A stretch of DNA of 64,000 nt from Rhipidocladum racemiflorum (taxonomy: Eukaryota; Streptophyta; Magnoliopsida; Poales; Poaceae). A program made the position numbers and the translations under genes. The stretch is taken from the NCBI GenBank assembly GCA_036346355.1, contig CM070585.1, positions 7,083,001 through 7,147,000 on the forward strand. The letters are read 5' to 3'. Each line of letters begins with the position of its first letter. The stretch's first letter is position 1. A model generated the notes under the pieces. It worked only from the letters and a program-made list of their open reading frames with translations. It made no database searches and was not told the origin of the DNA. This document shows positions 46,862-58,480 of the stretch, one piece after another.

Positions 46862-47589
46862 CCCCTTTTCCTTCTTGACGTTTTTCAGTGGCGTGTTTCC
46901 CCTCTAGCTTTCTGCTCATTGCTTGTGATAAAAACGTATCATGATCTGGGGACTGAACATTTTTCTTCTTCTTGACAGGGCTGTAGCAAAAACCTCGATA
47001 CTTTTCGTTATAAGCAATGGAGCACATCAATCACATTGTAGAAACGTATCATGGTCTCAAACGCTTGTTTTAGCAAATCAGGCAAAGAATAGGGCACAGA
47101 TGAATTGGCCTTCGCTTTAGCAAATAAAGCAATAGCTTCTGTACATTCTAAATGAAAAATTGCTAAGACGCGCTTCTACGCATCTACCCTCAATATTGCA
47201 CAAATCTTTAGGCAAACAAGGGTAAGCAATCACTATCTACTCTTCTTTTTTGCTTTCATATTTATGCAATTTTTAAAAAAGAGATGTATAGAAGCTGCTA
47301 TTCAAAACTCAAGTATGGCACTCGTAACACGAGGAAAGGACACAACAAAGTAACCAGTGAGGCAGTGACCAAACATTGGAGACTTCAGGTGAAGACTAAA
47401 GATACTAGATTGAAATTAGGGAAAGACAATTTGATCGTAACAGTGGGGAGTGGTGGGCATTCTCAGTTCTCAAAAGGAATGGAGCATTTATCCGGGACAA
47501 GGCGTACATCTCCTATTGAAGAAGCGGAGATGCAAAAGCCACAAGAAGCAACGCTGATTCCTACGCATCCAACTATGAAGGATCACTCA
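46862..47589. other. Intergenic, 3' of the PORR gene
   Basis: At about 47140-47310 there is a diverged relative of the hairpin MITE seen at 14253-14418 (left arm GCGCTTCTACGCATCT, right arm GATGTATAGAAGCTGC). The rest is the presumed 3' untranslated region of the minus-strand PORR gene. Confidence 0.45.
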
Positions 47590-48813
47590 TCAGTCGTCAT
47601 CAGCAATGCTCTCTCTGGAATCCATCTCGGTCATGCACGCGTAGCGCTGCAGCTTCTCGTTGAACAGCACCAGGGGATCCTTGTCCTTGAGGGCGCCGTC
47701 GTCGTCGTACGCGTCCCTGAGGAACACGGCCCAGTTCATCTCCGTGCCGGCGAGGTAGAAGGCGCGGCTCTGCTTCCGCAGCGACTCGTACATGTGCCGC
47801 GTGAGCCCGAGCTCGTCCTTGAACTCGAATATGTGGTGTATCAGCGCGCGCTTCTCCAGCGTCAGGCTCAGGAACTCGTGCACCACCCCGACGCGGTACT
47901 TCTCCGCCTCGGGCGTCCACGGTCTGAGCAGCGCGCCGTTGGTGTAGGGCGAGACCAGCGGGAACGTGGTCGCGGCGTCCAGGCGGTCGGCGTCCTCGGG
48001 GTGGAGCGGCATCGACTGGCGGTGCGGGAGGGCGAAGCGGAACGTGCGCCGGACGCGACGTTCGTCCACGACGAAGTCGCGCTCCAGCGCGCTAACGGTG
48101 AGCGCGGGGTCCCAGAGCGCCAGCTCGAGGACGTGGCGGCCGTCGGGGTCGACGGCGACGCGGAAGTCGTCGGGGAAGTCGCGGACGCGGTCCCGGAAGT
48201 CGTCCGGGAGGCCCAGGACCGCGCGGCAGTGATGGAGCTTCGCGAGGGGGACGCGGCGGTGGGCGGTCAGCATGAGGAGCTTCCGGACGGCCCGCACCCG
48301 CGTGGGGAGGAGCTCGTCGTGGAGACGGCGCTCCTCGTCGAGGAGCGAGCACATGAACGGCGTGAGCGCGAGGTGCGGGACGGAGTCCACGGTGGGGAGG
48401 TGGAAGAGCAGCGGGTGGCGAGCGGCGGCTCGGGAGACGCTGCGGCCGCGGGGGAAGCCGAGTTCGCGGTACAGCTTGCCCGCCTCGGAAAGGGGGATGC
48501 GATGCGGAGGCGGCAAGGAGGAGAGGAACGACCGCGCGCGGGTGAGGAAGCGGAAGGCAGCGTCGCGGTCGAGGACGGCGTCAAGGGCCGGCACGCGGCG
48601 GGCGGCCTCTGGCTCGATGTGCGCGACGCGGGGGCTGTTGAGCTTTTTCAGGAGCTTCTTGCGCCGCTTGCAGGGGAGGAGCGGCAGGAGCGAGACGGCC
48701 GCGGCTGCGGCCGCCGTAGACGAGGCGTGAGCTGGTGCTGGAACCGGCGCCGGCGCGGAAGTTGGGGCGGGCAGGAGGAGCGCTCTCGTGGTGCAGAAGA
48801 GGCGGCGCGCCAT
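47590..48813 (-). CDS. PORR-domain organelle RNA-binding protein
   Basis: An intronless 407-aa protein of the plant organelle RNA recognition (PORR, formerly DUF860) family, whose members such as WTF1 bind group II introns in chloroplasts or mitochondria and aid splicing. Residues 1-45 (MARRLFCTTRALLLPAP, then Ala/Pro-rich) are basic and low in acid, fitting an organelle transit peptide. The PORR region covers about 55-375: FRFLTRARSFLSSLPPPHRI, ELGFPRGRSVSRAAARHPLL (a family hallmark with LLF), RAVRKLLMLTAHRRVPL, and the C-terminal IHHIFEFKDELGLTRHMYES followed by RKQSRAFYLAGTEMNWAVFL. Length is normal. An acidic tail ends it. Which organelle and which intron cannot be told from sequence. 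A 534-aa frame on the plus strand is its shadow. Confidence 0.92.
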   Translation of the reverse strand: MARRLFCTTRALLLPAPTSAPAPVPAPAHASSTAAAAAAVSLLPLLPCKRRKKLLKKLNSPRVAHIEPEAARRVPALDAVLDRDAAFRFLTRARSFLSSLPPPHRIPLSEAGKLYRELGFPRGRSVSRAAARHPLLFHLPTVDSVPHLALTPFMCSLLDEERRLHDELLPTRVRAVRKLLMLTAHRRVPLAKLHHCRAVLGLPDDFRDRVRDFPDDFRVAVDPDGRHVLELALWDPALTVSALERDFVVDERRVRRTFRFALPHRQSMPLHPEDADRLDAATTFPLVSPYTNGALLRPWTPEAEKYRVGVVHEFLSLTLEKRALIHHIFEFKDELGLTRHMYESLRKQSRAFYLAGTEMNWAVFLRDAYDDDGALKDKDPLVLFNEKLQRYACMTEMDSRESIADDD

Positions 48814-49204
48814 CGGGCGGCGGCGGCGGCGAGCGCACGTCGCGTGGGTGAGAGTGCTTGGGGGGTGGGGGGTTCAGTACTATTTTGATCAATCGAACGC
48901 ACGAAAAATAAAGTATCTGTAACCGTCCGATCTGGAATCCCCCTCCACCGGTCCACCCGCTTCTGCCGTCTCCAATTCTCAGGTCATCAGGTGCATTTGC
49001 TACTGTGGCTGCAATTTTAGCAGCAGCATCTGATCTGGCCATCCAACGTCTAGGATTCACTACCCATCCACCTTTCTCTCTTTTTTTTTTTAACTTTATT
49101 TCTTGTTATTCACTATATTTTAAAGCTTACCATATGCACTTTCTATTCTTCTATCTTTCATACACAATTTATTTTTAAAAAAATTAACAAGAACACTAGC
49201 ATTT
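48814..49204. other. PORR promoter region
   Basis: Minus-strand upstream region of the PORR gene; AT-rich beyond 49060. No clear TATA box was chosen. Confidence 0.4.
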
Positions 49205-50250
49205 ATTATAGAAAGAGAACAATAGCCACTAGACTACAAACGCACACATACCCACACACGCACACACACCCACGCACGCACATATGCTTGCACCCGGCCC
49301 CGCGAGCACTCGGGTTGGGCAAGGCGATGACTTGTCGGTGTTTCGTGCACCGGCAATACGAATTTTTGGTTAGTGGGGGGTCGCGCGCTCCCTCTCCTCG
49401 AATGGTTGACACAGGAAGTCAGAGATTTATACTGGTTCGGGCTGAATGTCCCTACTCCAGTTCGGGTCGTTGGGGTGTATTGTATTCGAGAGACGAACCG
49501 AGGGTTACAGGCGAGACAGGGGGCCGAAAGGATCGAACTCCCTTGTGCTCGATTAGGTTTCGCTGGGTTGCTCGCTCGATCGTCCGTCGTTCCTCCCGGA
49601 GCCCTGCTTCTCCTTATAAACTCGGAGGCAGCAGGTTACATGGGAGTTTAGAGAGAAAAAGGAAGGGATATTGTATGCATTGTAGTCTGGTCTTCTGTCT
49701 TGTCGTCCGACCGACCTCCGCCCAACCCCATGCTGGGTTGGTAGTCTTCTGTGGCGGTCTTGGCGTGGCCTTGCTCCGTCTGACGTCGGCCGGCGATTAA
49801 TGGTGTTTGACCTCAGCTTGGCCTCGGGAGGGAGCGCTCTCCTCCGTGGTGTGTCAGTGACGATGGGACCGGGGCTTGACTCCCCTGCTCATCCTATGAC
49901 ACCCTCGGGAAGGGACCGCCTACCTCGATGCAGACGTCGAGAGGCGTCGCGCGCCTGAAGCGATTGGCACGACACCCGGCCAGCGGACTGCCGGCCCAGT
50001 GGAGAGCTGGCCGACCAGCGCCAGGACCGAGAGGTCGGACTCTGCCGGTCGCTAAGTGGGTCTGAACTCGGTCGGGCTCACTCTTCTGACCCTCACGGGC
50101 CTTTCGCCAGAACTGGGCCTTCGAGGAGATCAGCCCGTTCGTGGTCCCGGGCTGATGGGGGTACCCATGGTATGTGCACTCGTCATGACTCGATTCCGGG
50201 TGGGCGTGCTGCACGACGGTAGTCTCAACCAACTGAGCCACGCTTAGTCC
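49205..50250 (-). mobile_element. tRNA-derived SINE split by a solo LTR
   Basis: On the minus strand an A box (GTGGCTCAGTTGG, 50241-50229) and a B-box-like GGAATCGAGTC (50197-50187) stand at tRNA spacing. After removing the LTR at 49333-50185 and one AGTCA repeat, the sequence continues TCGCCTTGCCCAACC and GAGTGCTCGCGGGG and runs into a (TG)n-rich tail at 49240-49275. This order, A and B boxes followed by a GAGTGCTCGC-type body, resembles known cereal SINEs. Outer limits are approximate. Confidence 0.65.
49333..50185 (-). mobile_element. Solo LTR, gypsy type (853 bp)
   Basis: On the plus strand it starts TGTCGGTGTTTCGTGCACCG and ends TGTGCACTCGTCA, flanked by a perfect TGACT duplication (49328-49332 and 50186-50190). 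A minus-strand TATA motif TTTATAAGG (49620-49612) and the end ...ACCGACA suggest minus orientation. No internal domains are present. It landed inside the SINE just past the B box. Confidence 0.85.
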
Positions 50251-50389
50251 TCTTTCATATACAATTAAAAAGGAAGTGCAGAAGCGCAAATTGATTTGAG
50301 AAAATAGGTGAGGTCCAATTTTTCTTTATGCAATACAAAAGAGCATATAATAACTTTATGCTACCATAATCCATATACAAATTTAGGGG

Positions 50390-50957
50390 TCCCTAAAATG
50401 TCCATGTGAATTGGGGCTGAGGAGGCAAATTTAGGTGCCTCCTAATTTTAGGAGCTTGAGTTGAGCACTGCTGGATTTGTTTTTTTTACTACATTCTTTA
50501 TTTTAAAGTTTAGGGACTGATTTAGGGGGGGCATATCCTGTGCAATCAAAGGTTTGGTGCAATCATCCTGCAATCAAACTAAAAAAAATTTCATTTTTTT
50601 TAAAAAAATCATGGATGTACATCTCAACTTACCTCATCTACGTATAAAATTTCATGATCAAATTCGTCTTATGCTAGAAGTTATAAAAAAGACAAATTTC
50701 TAACAAACTTTTACAGTTTAAATGCACCCCAAATTGTTTTTTTTTTGTAACTTCTAGCATATGACAAATTTAATCATAAAAATTTATACATAGATGGAGT
50801 AAGTTGAGATGTACATCCATGATTTTATCAGATTTTTTTGAAACTTTTTTTAGTTTGATTGCACGATAATTGCACCAAACCTTTGATTGCACGATGATTG
50901 CACCAAACCTTTGATTGCATAGGATATGCCCCCTGATTTAGGTGCTCTGCTGGACTC
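50390..50957. mobile_element. Harbinger-type MITE remnant
   Basis: GGGGCTGAGGAGGCAAATTT and TTAAAGTTTAGGGACTGATT at 50415-50525 are the reverse complement of sequence in the neighbouring element 50961-51524 (51000-51110), and the right end TGCTCTGCTGGACTC mirrors that element's left end. The two elements stand head to head. This copy is split by the foldback MITE at 50527-50933. Confidence 0.6.
50527..50933. mobile_element. Foldback MITE, Mutator type, copy 2
   Basis: A 407-bp inverted repeat with ends GGGGGCATATCC / GGATATGCCCCC and a perfect 9-bp duplication TGATTTAGG (50518-50526 and 50934-50942). The arms share the CATGGATGTACATCTCAACT segment with the copy at 9484-9848, though the outermost bases differ. 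The right arm carries a duplicated GATTGCACCAAACCTTTGAT block. Confidence 0.88.
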
Positions 50958-50960
50958 TTA

Positions 50961-51524
50961 GAGCATTTCCAGCAGAGCCCCTAAACCAGCCCCTAAACTT
51001 TAAAATAGGGAGTGTAGTAAAAAAAAAAACAGATCCAGCAGGGCCCCAACTCAAGCCCCTAAAATTAGGAGGCCCCTAAATTTGCCTCCTCAGCCCCAAT
51101 TCCTAGGGGGCCCCAACTCAAGCCCCTAAAATTAAGAGGCCCCTAAATTTACCTCATCAGCCCCAATTCCCAGGGATACAAGTACAACCCCTATTATTGA
51201 AGATAGGGAAATACATTAGAGGTTTCGAAAATTTTATCATGTTTTGAAAATTTTAAATTTAAATTTGAAATATCATGTTTTTAAATTGTAAATGTTAATA
51301 TGCTTATGTTTTATGTATTACAAATATTTTTGATTGAATTTTAGTGGTGTCAAATGAAGATTATACATAACGGATATGTCAAAATAGGAGAAAAAGTAAA
51401 ATAGGGGCTGAGATTTAAAGGCTGTTGCTGGACTTGTGCTCTAAAAACAGAGCTCTAAAAAATAGAGGGGGTCCCTAAATTCAAAATAGAGACTCTGTTT
51501 TAGAAGCCATTGCTGGAGATGCTC
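50961..51524. mobile_element. PIF/Harbinger-type MITE
   Basis: Ends GAGCATTTCCAGCAG and ...TTGCTGGAGATGCTC are inverted repeats, flanked by TTA (50958-50960 and 51525-51527), the three-base target of PIF/Harbinger elements. Internal tandem blocks of GCCCCTAAAATTA and GGCCCCAACTCAAG are seen. Its right end lies 145 bp before the MBD gene start codon. Confidence 0.8.
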
Positions 51525-51668
51525 TTAGATGGCTAGATGAGGGGCTACTGTCAAAGTTGCAGTCAAAATAGCAACCGTCTCGTTATGCGTCTCCCCTCCT
51601 GAGCCAAACCCCACGTCTCAATCCCCAATCCACCGTCCGCCGCCAGCCGCCGCCAGCCGCCGCCCACG

Positions 51669-54600
51669 ATGGGGATGGAGGTGGCTCATGTGGTCGACCT
51701 CCGGTCGCTGTCCCAGTCCGAGCTCGTGGCGCTTGCGGCGGCATCGCCCTACGCCGTCGATCCCCGCCACCGCCGTGACGCCGACGTCCGCCCGCCCCCG
51801 AAGATCGATCGCGCTGTCTTCAACGAGAGCGCCGGCTCCCGCAAGCAGACATTCTCCCGCCACCGCGTCGCCACAAACCTCTCCCACAGCCTGACCCCAG
51901 CCACCGCCTCCACCGAGGACTCCGATAACCGCCTCATCGTGTTCCACCTCCAGCGCCTCTTCGCGCGCGACGACCCCTCCTACCCATCACCACCCCAGAT
52001 TCCACCCCAACCACAAACCCTAATCGTACCCACGGTAACCGCACCGGCGCCCGCCGCGTCCTCCCTGCCGATGCCGCCTCGCTCCGACCCCGACCGAGAG
52101 GTGATGAATCCCCATGGGGTGGCAGTTGATCCGGTGAGGCTCGCGGAGCTGGTGGACCCGTACGGGGAGGAGATACGGAAGCGGACAGCAGGGCTGGGGC
52201 CCGAGTCCGAGCTGTTGGGATTTATGAATGGGCTGGAGGGGCAGTGGGGAAGCCGGAGACGGCGAAGGAAGTTTGTGGATGCCGCCATGTTCGGTGATCA
52301 CCTGCCCCGTGGATGGAAGCTGCTGCTTGGGCTCAAGCGGAAGGAGCGTGTTGCCTGGATCAATTGCCGCCGTTATGTAAGGTTTGTTCTTCCACCCAAG
52401 CATGTTTCTTTCGATTGTAGTGGATGGCAGTTAATTGCTGTTCTAGGTTTGGATGATTCTGATTTTTCGTGTTCGAAATGTCATGTGATATGACTGCACG
52501 CAGCGGTTTTGATAAGGATCGTTGTGCCCTTTTAATTCTTATGTTGTAGAAAGATTGTCTCTTTATTAGTAGGGAGATGTCTTCTAAGTCAATGATATCA
52601 ATAATTCAGTAACCTGAAAGAAGCAACAAACTGAGGTTAGGAGCATAGGACTTGTGTGTGGCATATGTACCTGAGAAAGTTTGTGACCCTCAGATCCATG
52701 TCGCACCGCGGACAAACAGATATGATAACAGCTGCAAGCTGCGTATGTCTGATCATCTTCATTTACTGTTTTATGTATTACGTGCTTAGACTTCTTTTTC
52801 ATATTCTGTATAGCAGCTAGCCACTGGAGGCAAGAGATACTTGAAATCAAAATCGCTTAATTATTCTAATCATCTTAAACGATTCCACATTTATCTTGAA
52901 TGGTTTCATTTCATATTTTTGGCATACCTTTCTTTGTCAGCTTTGTCATTGTATGTGTGCTAATCTGCAAATAGCTGTTTAATGTATTTCACTGTGTTGG
53001 TACACATTCTTACTTTTCTAAGATATATTCTTACTCTCATTGTGCTTTGCAGGTATTTTGTTGGGTGAAAAAAACATCCATGTATTTCCTTTTGACATTT
53101 TCAATCATGTTAATTTCTAGTTGTTGAAGAGCTTAACTGAGATAGTAAATGTTTGGTGGGACAGTAAGCACTGTAGGTCTGTAGCCTTTTCTGTATGTTG
53201 TATTTTTGGTGCCTCAGTATGCGTAGTTTGTGAATATTTGTCGCATCTCATTCAATAGAAGATTGTATTTTTCATGTTATTTTGCCACTACCATTGTTTG
53301 CCCTAACTAATTGTGCGCAACATACTTTCCAGCCCCAAAGGACATCAATTCGCTACTTGCAAAGAAGTTTCTTCCTTTCTCATGTCTCTTCTTGGATATT
53401 CGGAGGCCAAGCTAACTGCCATTCAGAAAAACAGTGCAGAAGTGCATGACTTGAATGCTGTTAATGTAAGTTTTTTTGAGTATGCATCTTATTGCACTTT
53501 CATGGTTTAACTCAATGGAATGTTTGATTAGTCTCTAGGTCTTCACGAGCCAACTGATTCAACTGAGGAAAAGCAAAGTGCAATGCCAGTTACTTCAGTT
53601 ACATTGTCCAGTCACTCTGGTGACTCTCAGCGACAAAAACCTCATAAGGATGAAGTTCAGGTTGAAGCAAATGCAAAAGAGTGCCGGAAGTGCAATTTGT
53701 CTTTTCGTGATCAGGGTGCCTATGTGCAACATCAGTTGTCCTTTCACCAAAGGAAAGCTAAAAGGCGCAGGGTTAGTAAATCTGGTGAACTGGGAGTCAG
53801 CAAAGATGGAAAGTGTGAGGCTCAGGAATGTCAGAAGACCTCTGAAGATAAACATGGCCATTTTGGCCATGGTGTAGCTGATGTAAGGTTTCATGGTCAG
53901 AGTCCAGCAAAACTGTTTGATGGGCCTTTTTCAGGAATGATAGGTGGTGAACTATCCTTGGCCGCAGTGCCAAGTGGGTTTCAGGAGATGACTGCCTTGC
54001 CTGAACAGGAAAAAGAACCTTCTTCTCGAGATCCTGACCCTGGGCATTGTAAGGACCTTCTTCAAGAGATGACTGACTTTCCTGATGTGAAAAAAGGGCA
54101 TATTGTTGGTGAACCTGTCTCTGGGGATCATAAGGACCCTGTTGACAATTCTGATGACCACAAAACCGATTATAGTGCATGTCACAATGCTGTTGATTCT
54201 GCAAGCAAATTTAGTACTTGTAACGATGCAAGTGTTCATGAGAATGACAGCTCAAAAAATTTAGAAATTCCCAGTGCAGATTGTTCCCAAAATTTCATCA
54301 GGCCTGATGAAACTTGTGGCAAACCTAAAGAGGTTTCTCCTACAACAGACGCACCAGGTGAAAGTGAGTATGCAGATGACCCAATGGAGTGTACTGATGT
54401 AACACAATCCAAACATGTTTCTGAGCCCTTTGTTCAACTGGATGGCAAATTTGGCATTGTTCCTGAAGAAAATAATTGCAATAACTTGGCAGAAAGTAAT
54501 CCACTTTCTGCAACCTTGGATGAGCCTGATCTTAATTCAATTGGTATGGAGATAGATGATGGCAACATAGCTTCTAAGTATGGGAATGTGGTCAATCCCA

Positions 54601-57600
54601 CAAGCTTCGAAAATGACAAACCTGTTGAAGACAAGATTGTTGATTGTGGAATGCTTGCTTTGAAAGATGATGAGATCCACAGTGATGCTAGAATAAGGGA
54701 TGTCAACCTCAATTCATGTTTAGATGCAATATCTTCTCCCGTTTCTGGTGCAAAGTATGAAGCATCTAATGCCCTTGATGATGCTAATCAATCGTCCATC
54801 ATTGTTCAGTGCTTTGGTGCTAGCTCTAATGATGACAATGCTTGTGAGGATGAAAATTTTGTCAACCAGAACGGTGCTTCTAAGGCTGAAAATATTGTCA
54901 ACCAGAAAAATGAAATGGTGTATCAATCTAATTTAACCATAGACCCTATCTCTCCTCAAATTAGTGTGGATTGTTTCACTTCCTCCTATTCAATGACTTC
55001 TGAAATCAAGAACAATGGCAACAGACGTGAAGATAATTCCAAGGAACAGTTGGTGAACTCACGGAACATATCAAGTAATGAAACAGGATTTGATGTTGAA
55101 GCATATAACAATGATATCTTCAGTGGTACTATCACAGAAAGCAGCCTTGCCCAGCTGAATAATGCCATTAATATGAAAACTGATTTCTCAAGCTGCTACT
55201 CATTATCTGACCTGAACACACTGGCTGGTGGTACTGCAACTGATGAAATTGATATCCACAGTATGAGGAGTTCTTTTGTTAATGGCTCCACCAGTCGCAA
55301 TGAACCAAATGAACATTGCACACTGGGTTTCGCTATCAACGGTTCCATGCTTGAGGCACTGAAAAAAACTGACGGTGAATTGGAAAATCAATACAATGGT
55401 GTAGGTCCTGCTTGTGATTCACTCCCTGCACCCAGCACAAGTGGGAGCATTGATGATTTTTTGTCCATGCAAACCAATTTTGGTAGCCTCACCTCTTTGG
55501 TTCGTGCTGTTGAAGATGTTCCACTGAGCAGAATTATTCAAGATCAGGTAATTTTTTTGCAGCATGTGCTAACTCTACAACGCCCATTCTATTCCTGCTT
55601 AACAATTGCTTGAAAATTTTACTCACATCAATCTGGTGGAGTTAGCCTTCAATGAGTTATTTATTCTGTTGGCTTCCACATGCACGAAGTGATAGATTTT
55701 TTTTAACTTTACAGATAACTTAATTTTGATGAATAATCACTTTTAGTTCTGTGGGTCCATAGGGCACATTTGAAGGAAGAAAGAAAGACGAATTTTTGCT
55801 TGACAACCGAAAACATATATAATGAGTTCGCATGATGTAGGGTGCTCATGTAACTATTGCAGTAGTTAATTTAATGAAATTCTTCTATCGTACCCATGAT
55901 TATTGAGTCATCGCCTAGGCGTCCAGGCGTTGGAGGAAGCCTGCCATGGCTGCTCGCCTCGCCTGGACGGGGTAAGGCAGACGCTTAGACGTTCCAGGAG
56001 TCGCCCAGGGCGTCCAGACGTTGCCAGACGAGCTCGGGTGGTGCGACGGGTATGGGAGGAGGGGATAAGGTTATGGGCTGGGGTTAAGGACTCTGAGCTT
56101 GTGCCATACCTAGCGCATGGAGAGGGACAAGGAGATCTGCCGCGGCGCTGCCACCACCGCCGTCGCTCGGCGGCTGCAGAACTGTAAGTTCGGCTCCCAA
56201 TCCTCCACCGCCGCCTCTGCAGGCTCTGGTCTGTGTTGCCCACTCGCCCCCACTGCCGTTTGCTCTAGCCGCCGCTGCTCTGCATTGCGTTGTTGCCGCC
56301 ATCCACCGCGGAGACTCGATAAGTTCCAGCGTCAGATCTGCGTCGGATCCGCTCCTCTGCGTGCCTTCGCACTAGATCTGTGCCTTCGAGGTCACCAGAA
56401 CCAACGTCGCCTCCAGATCCGCGTCGGATCCGCTCCTCCGCGCACCTTTGCGTCGGATCTGCTCCTCCGAGGTCACCAACACCTCCAAGGCAAGGGCAGC
56501 GAGCGTGGGGTAGGGGTGGCGCTCGCGGGTGTGTTCGACGGTGGCTGCCACCACATCCGGCCTCGGGAAACTCTGGGATGACTGCGCAGCGCAGCCGCTA
56601 GATCCGGTCACCTAGAGCTCGATGGGGATGCCGGGGAAGAGGAGTCGTGCGGGTGCTGCCTGAATTGTGAAGGGATGATGGTGCTGGGGCGGTGGGAGCA
56701 GGACGGCTCGGAGTGAGAGGAAGCGAGCCAGGGGCATGGGCGGCGACGGAAAGAGTGGCATGTGGTTACCAGGCAAGGCAGAGTGAGCATGGGGCTGCGG
56801 ATGTGCTGTATTTACTTTGGATGCCTAACTATCACCTTGGCGCCCTGGAGGCGACTTGCCTCGCCAGGGCACCGTGATAACCATGATCATACCCTTATCT
56901 TAAAGGGTCTGCTAAGTCCTAAGCTTAGCTCATAGCGTTATTCATTACTTTCAGTTTGGTAACGGTATTTCCATTTGCTTGCTAACTCAGTTAATCTAGT
57001 TTGTTTATGCCCTTCTGTTATACGATACTCCCTCCGTCCCTAAGTAGATGTCATTCTAGGTTCTTGCTCTTTCACCAAGGCGTATTTATAAAAGACTGCA
57101 TTACCTCTCTTTATTATATCTTTGGACGATGTGTCTTACTCTAGTTCGTTGTAGTAAATAACATTGGAAATGGTAAAGGAGATGGTTATATAAAGAAAAA
57201 AAAGGGGAAAACGAAATTGTAAAAAGACATGTATTTAGAAACGAAATAAAAAAGCTAGAATGAGCTGGACATGACAATATGATTTTTTTTTGAAACAGTG
57301 CGATTTGCAACTTGGATTTGGTGGCCAGAAGCAGCAGATGTTTCCTAGTTTTGAGCAGCAGCTCAGGATGGCCTCAGCTGGAGCTCCGCAGTTTGGGGGC
57401 ATGAGCAGACATAATTCCGTACCTGTACCCGAGCCAACATTGATGTTGGGTTATGCTCCGCAGCTCGGGAGCTGCCCACCGGTCCAGTTAGGCTGGGACC
57501 TGTCCTTGTCGAAGATGGTCGGCGGGTGCGTGCTCCAGACAGTATGCGTATGGTGCAGCAGCCAGTTCCAGCATTTTGGCACCGTCGCCGAGCAGCAGGC

Positions 57601-57688
57601 TGATTCTCTTGGCTTCATTTGTCCCGCTTGCAAGGAGAAGATATCTGGTCATCTAAGTATGCTCAACAACGGTTCGTCACAGCTTTAA
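51669..57688 (+). CDS. MBD8-like methyl-CpG-binding-domain protein
   Basis: Four exons join in phase: 51669-52381, 53333-53465, 53532-55547 and 57299-57688, all with GT-AG introns, giving about 1083 aa. Across the exon 1/2 junction lies the MBD-like domain (about 215-262): DHLPRGWKLLLGLKRKERVA, then INCRRYV and SPKGHQFATCKEVSSFL, closely like plant MBD8 proteins. Exon 3 holds a C2H2 finger (C333, C336, H349, H354) followed by a basic KRRR patch, then a long acidic, Ser/Asn-rich low-complexity region. Exon 4 ends with a CxxC...CxxC pair (1037/1040, 1062/1065). The N-terminus starts MGMEVAHVVDLRSLSQSELV. It should act in the nucleus on chromatin; whether it binds methylated DNA is uncertain, as MBD8-type domains are divergent. 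The protein is about twice as long as Arabidopsis MBD8. Confidence 0.82.
55895..56885. mobile_element. Non-autonomous hAT-like element in intron 3
   Basis: A 991-bp insertion with ends CATGATTAT and (reverse complement) CATGGTTAT, flanked by 8-bp repeats ATCGTACC (55887-55894) and ATCATACC (56886-56893) with one mismatch. It is GC-rich, with GCCTAGGCGTCCAGGCG near the left end and repeated GATCCGCGTCGGATCCGCTC-like blocks at 56330-56460. It lies in the third intron of the MBD gene and carries no clear ORF. Confidence 0.65.
57029..57255. mobile_element. Stowaway MITE in intron 3
   Basis: The left end CTCCCTCCGTCCCTAAGTAG follows TA (57027-57028). The right end is decayed (GACATGTATTTAGAAACGAA, reverse-matching the left arm), so the right boundary is approximate. 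It ends about 45 bp before the exon 4 acceptor. Confidence 0.7.
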
Positions 57689-58480
57689 CATTCAGTTTCG
57701 GTCGCTGTTTTGATCTTGTAGCCTGATCTGGTGCTCGAAGCGCAGCCCTTACTCGTTCATCGATCCTGAAAAATTAACTTGTCTGGGCTTGTAGTTAGCA
57801 TGCCCAAATGTTGCACAGGCTATTTATTTAGGAACGGTGATGTATGTATGCGTTGATCTTTGTGCAATGAAAGAAAATGGTTCGGAAATTCAATGTTCTG
57901 TGAATTCAATGGCAATTGTCACGCATACCGTTTTTACCAGTATTCATCTAGGTAGGTATCTCGATTTAAAATTCTACTACCTTTGTTATTAGATCAATGT
58001 ATAGCTTGATATCTTCCAAAATGTAAAAAGTCTCACATCATTTTGCTGGCCTGTTCGGAGGGCTGCGGCTGGATTAAAAATCTGTTGTAGCTGATGGCTA
58101 TGACTTTTTTTGAAAGATCATTTCGTAAATTGGGTGTGACTTTTCATGAGTTTTCTTCCACTCTCCCCAAATCCTCTCCTCTCCCCTCTCTCCAACTCTC
58201 CCCAAATTGCTGTGGCCATCCTTGCTCCAGCAGACCACCCCATCTCCCTCGACCAGTCCCTCCTTCACCTGGCAGATCGCGTGGCGAAGCGGTCGTCGGG
58301 TGCAAAGGAGACTGGGACGCGGGGAGGAGACCGAGCGACGCCAGGTAGGACCGCGAACGGGCGGGCGAAGCCCTCGAAGCACCCCTTCACTGCCGTGGCT
58401 TTCACTTGACCTTTCTCCAGCTTAGCTGGCAAGCCGCTTCGCCGCAGGAGATCTTTGGTGTGTGTGTGGGGGGGGGGGGC
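57689..58480. other. 3' region of the MBD gene
   Basis: Presumed 3' untranslated region to about 57880, then pyrimidine-rich sequence. No gene was recognised. Confidence 0.4.

Noticed and set aside
47284..48888. 534-aa plus-strand open frame
   Set aside because: It is the antisense shadow of the PORR gene: GC-rich codons on the other strand leave it open; its protein is Glu/Arg/Val-rich with no domain.
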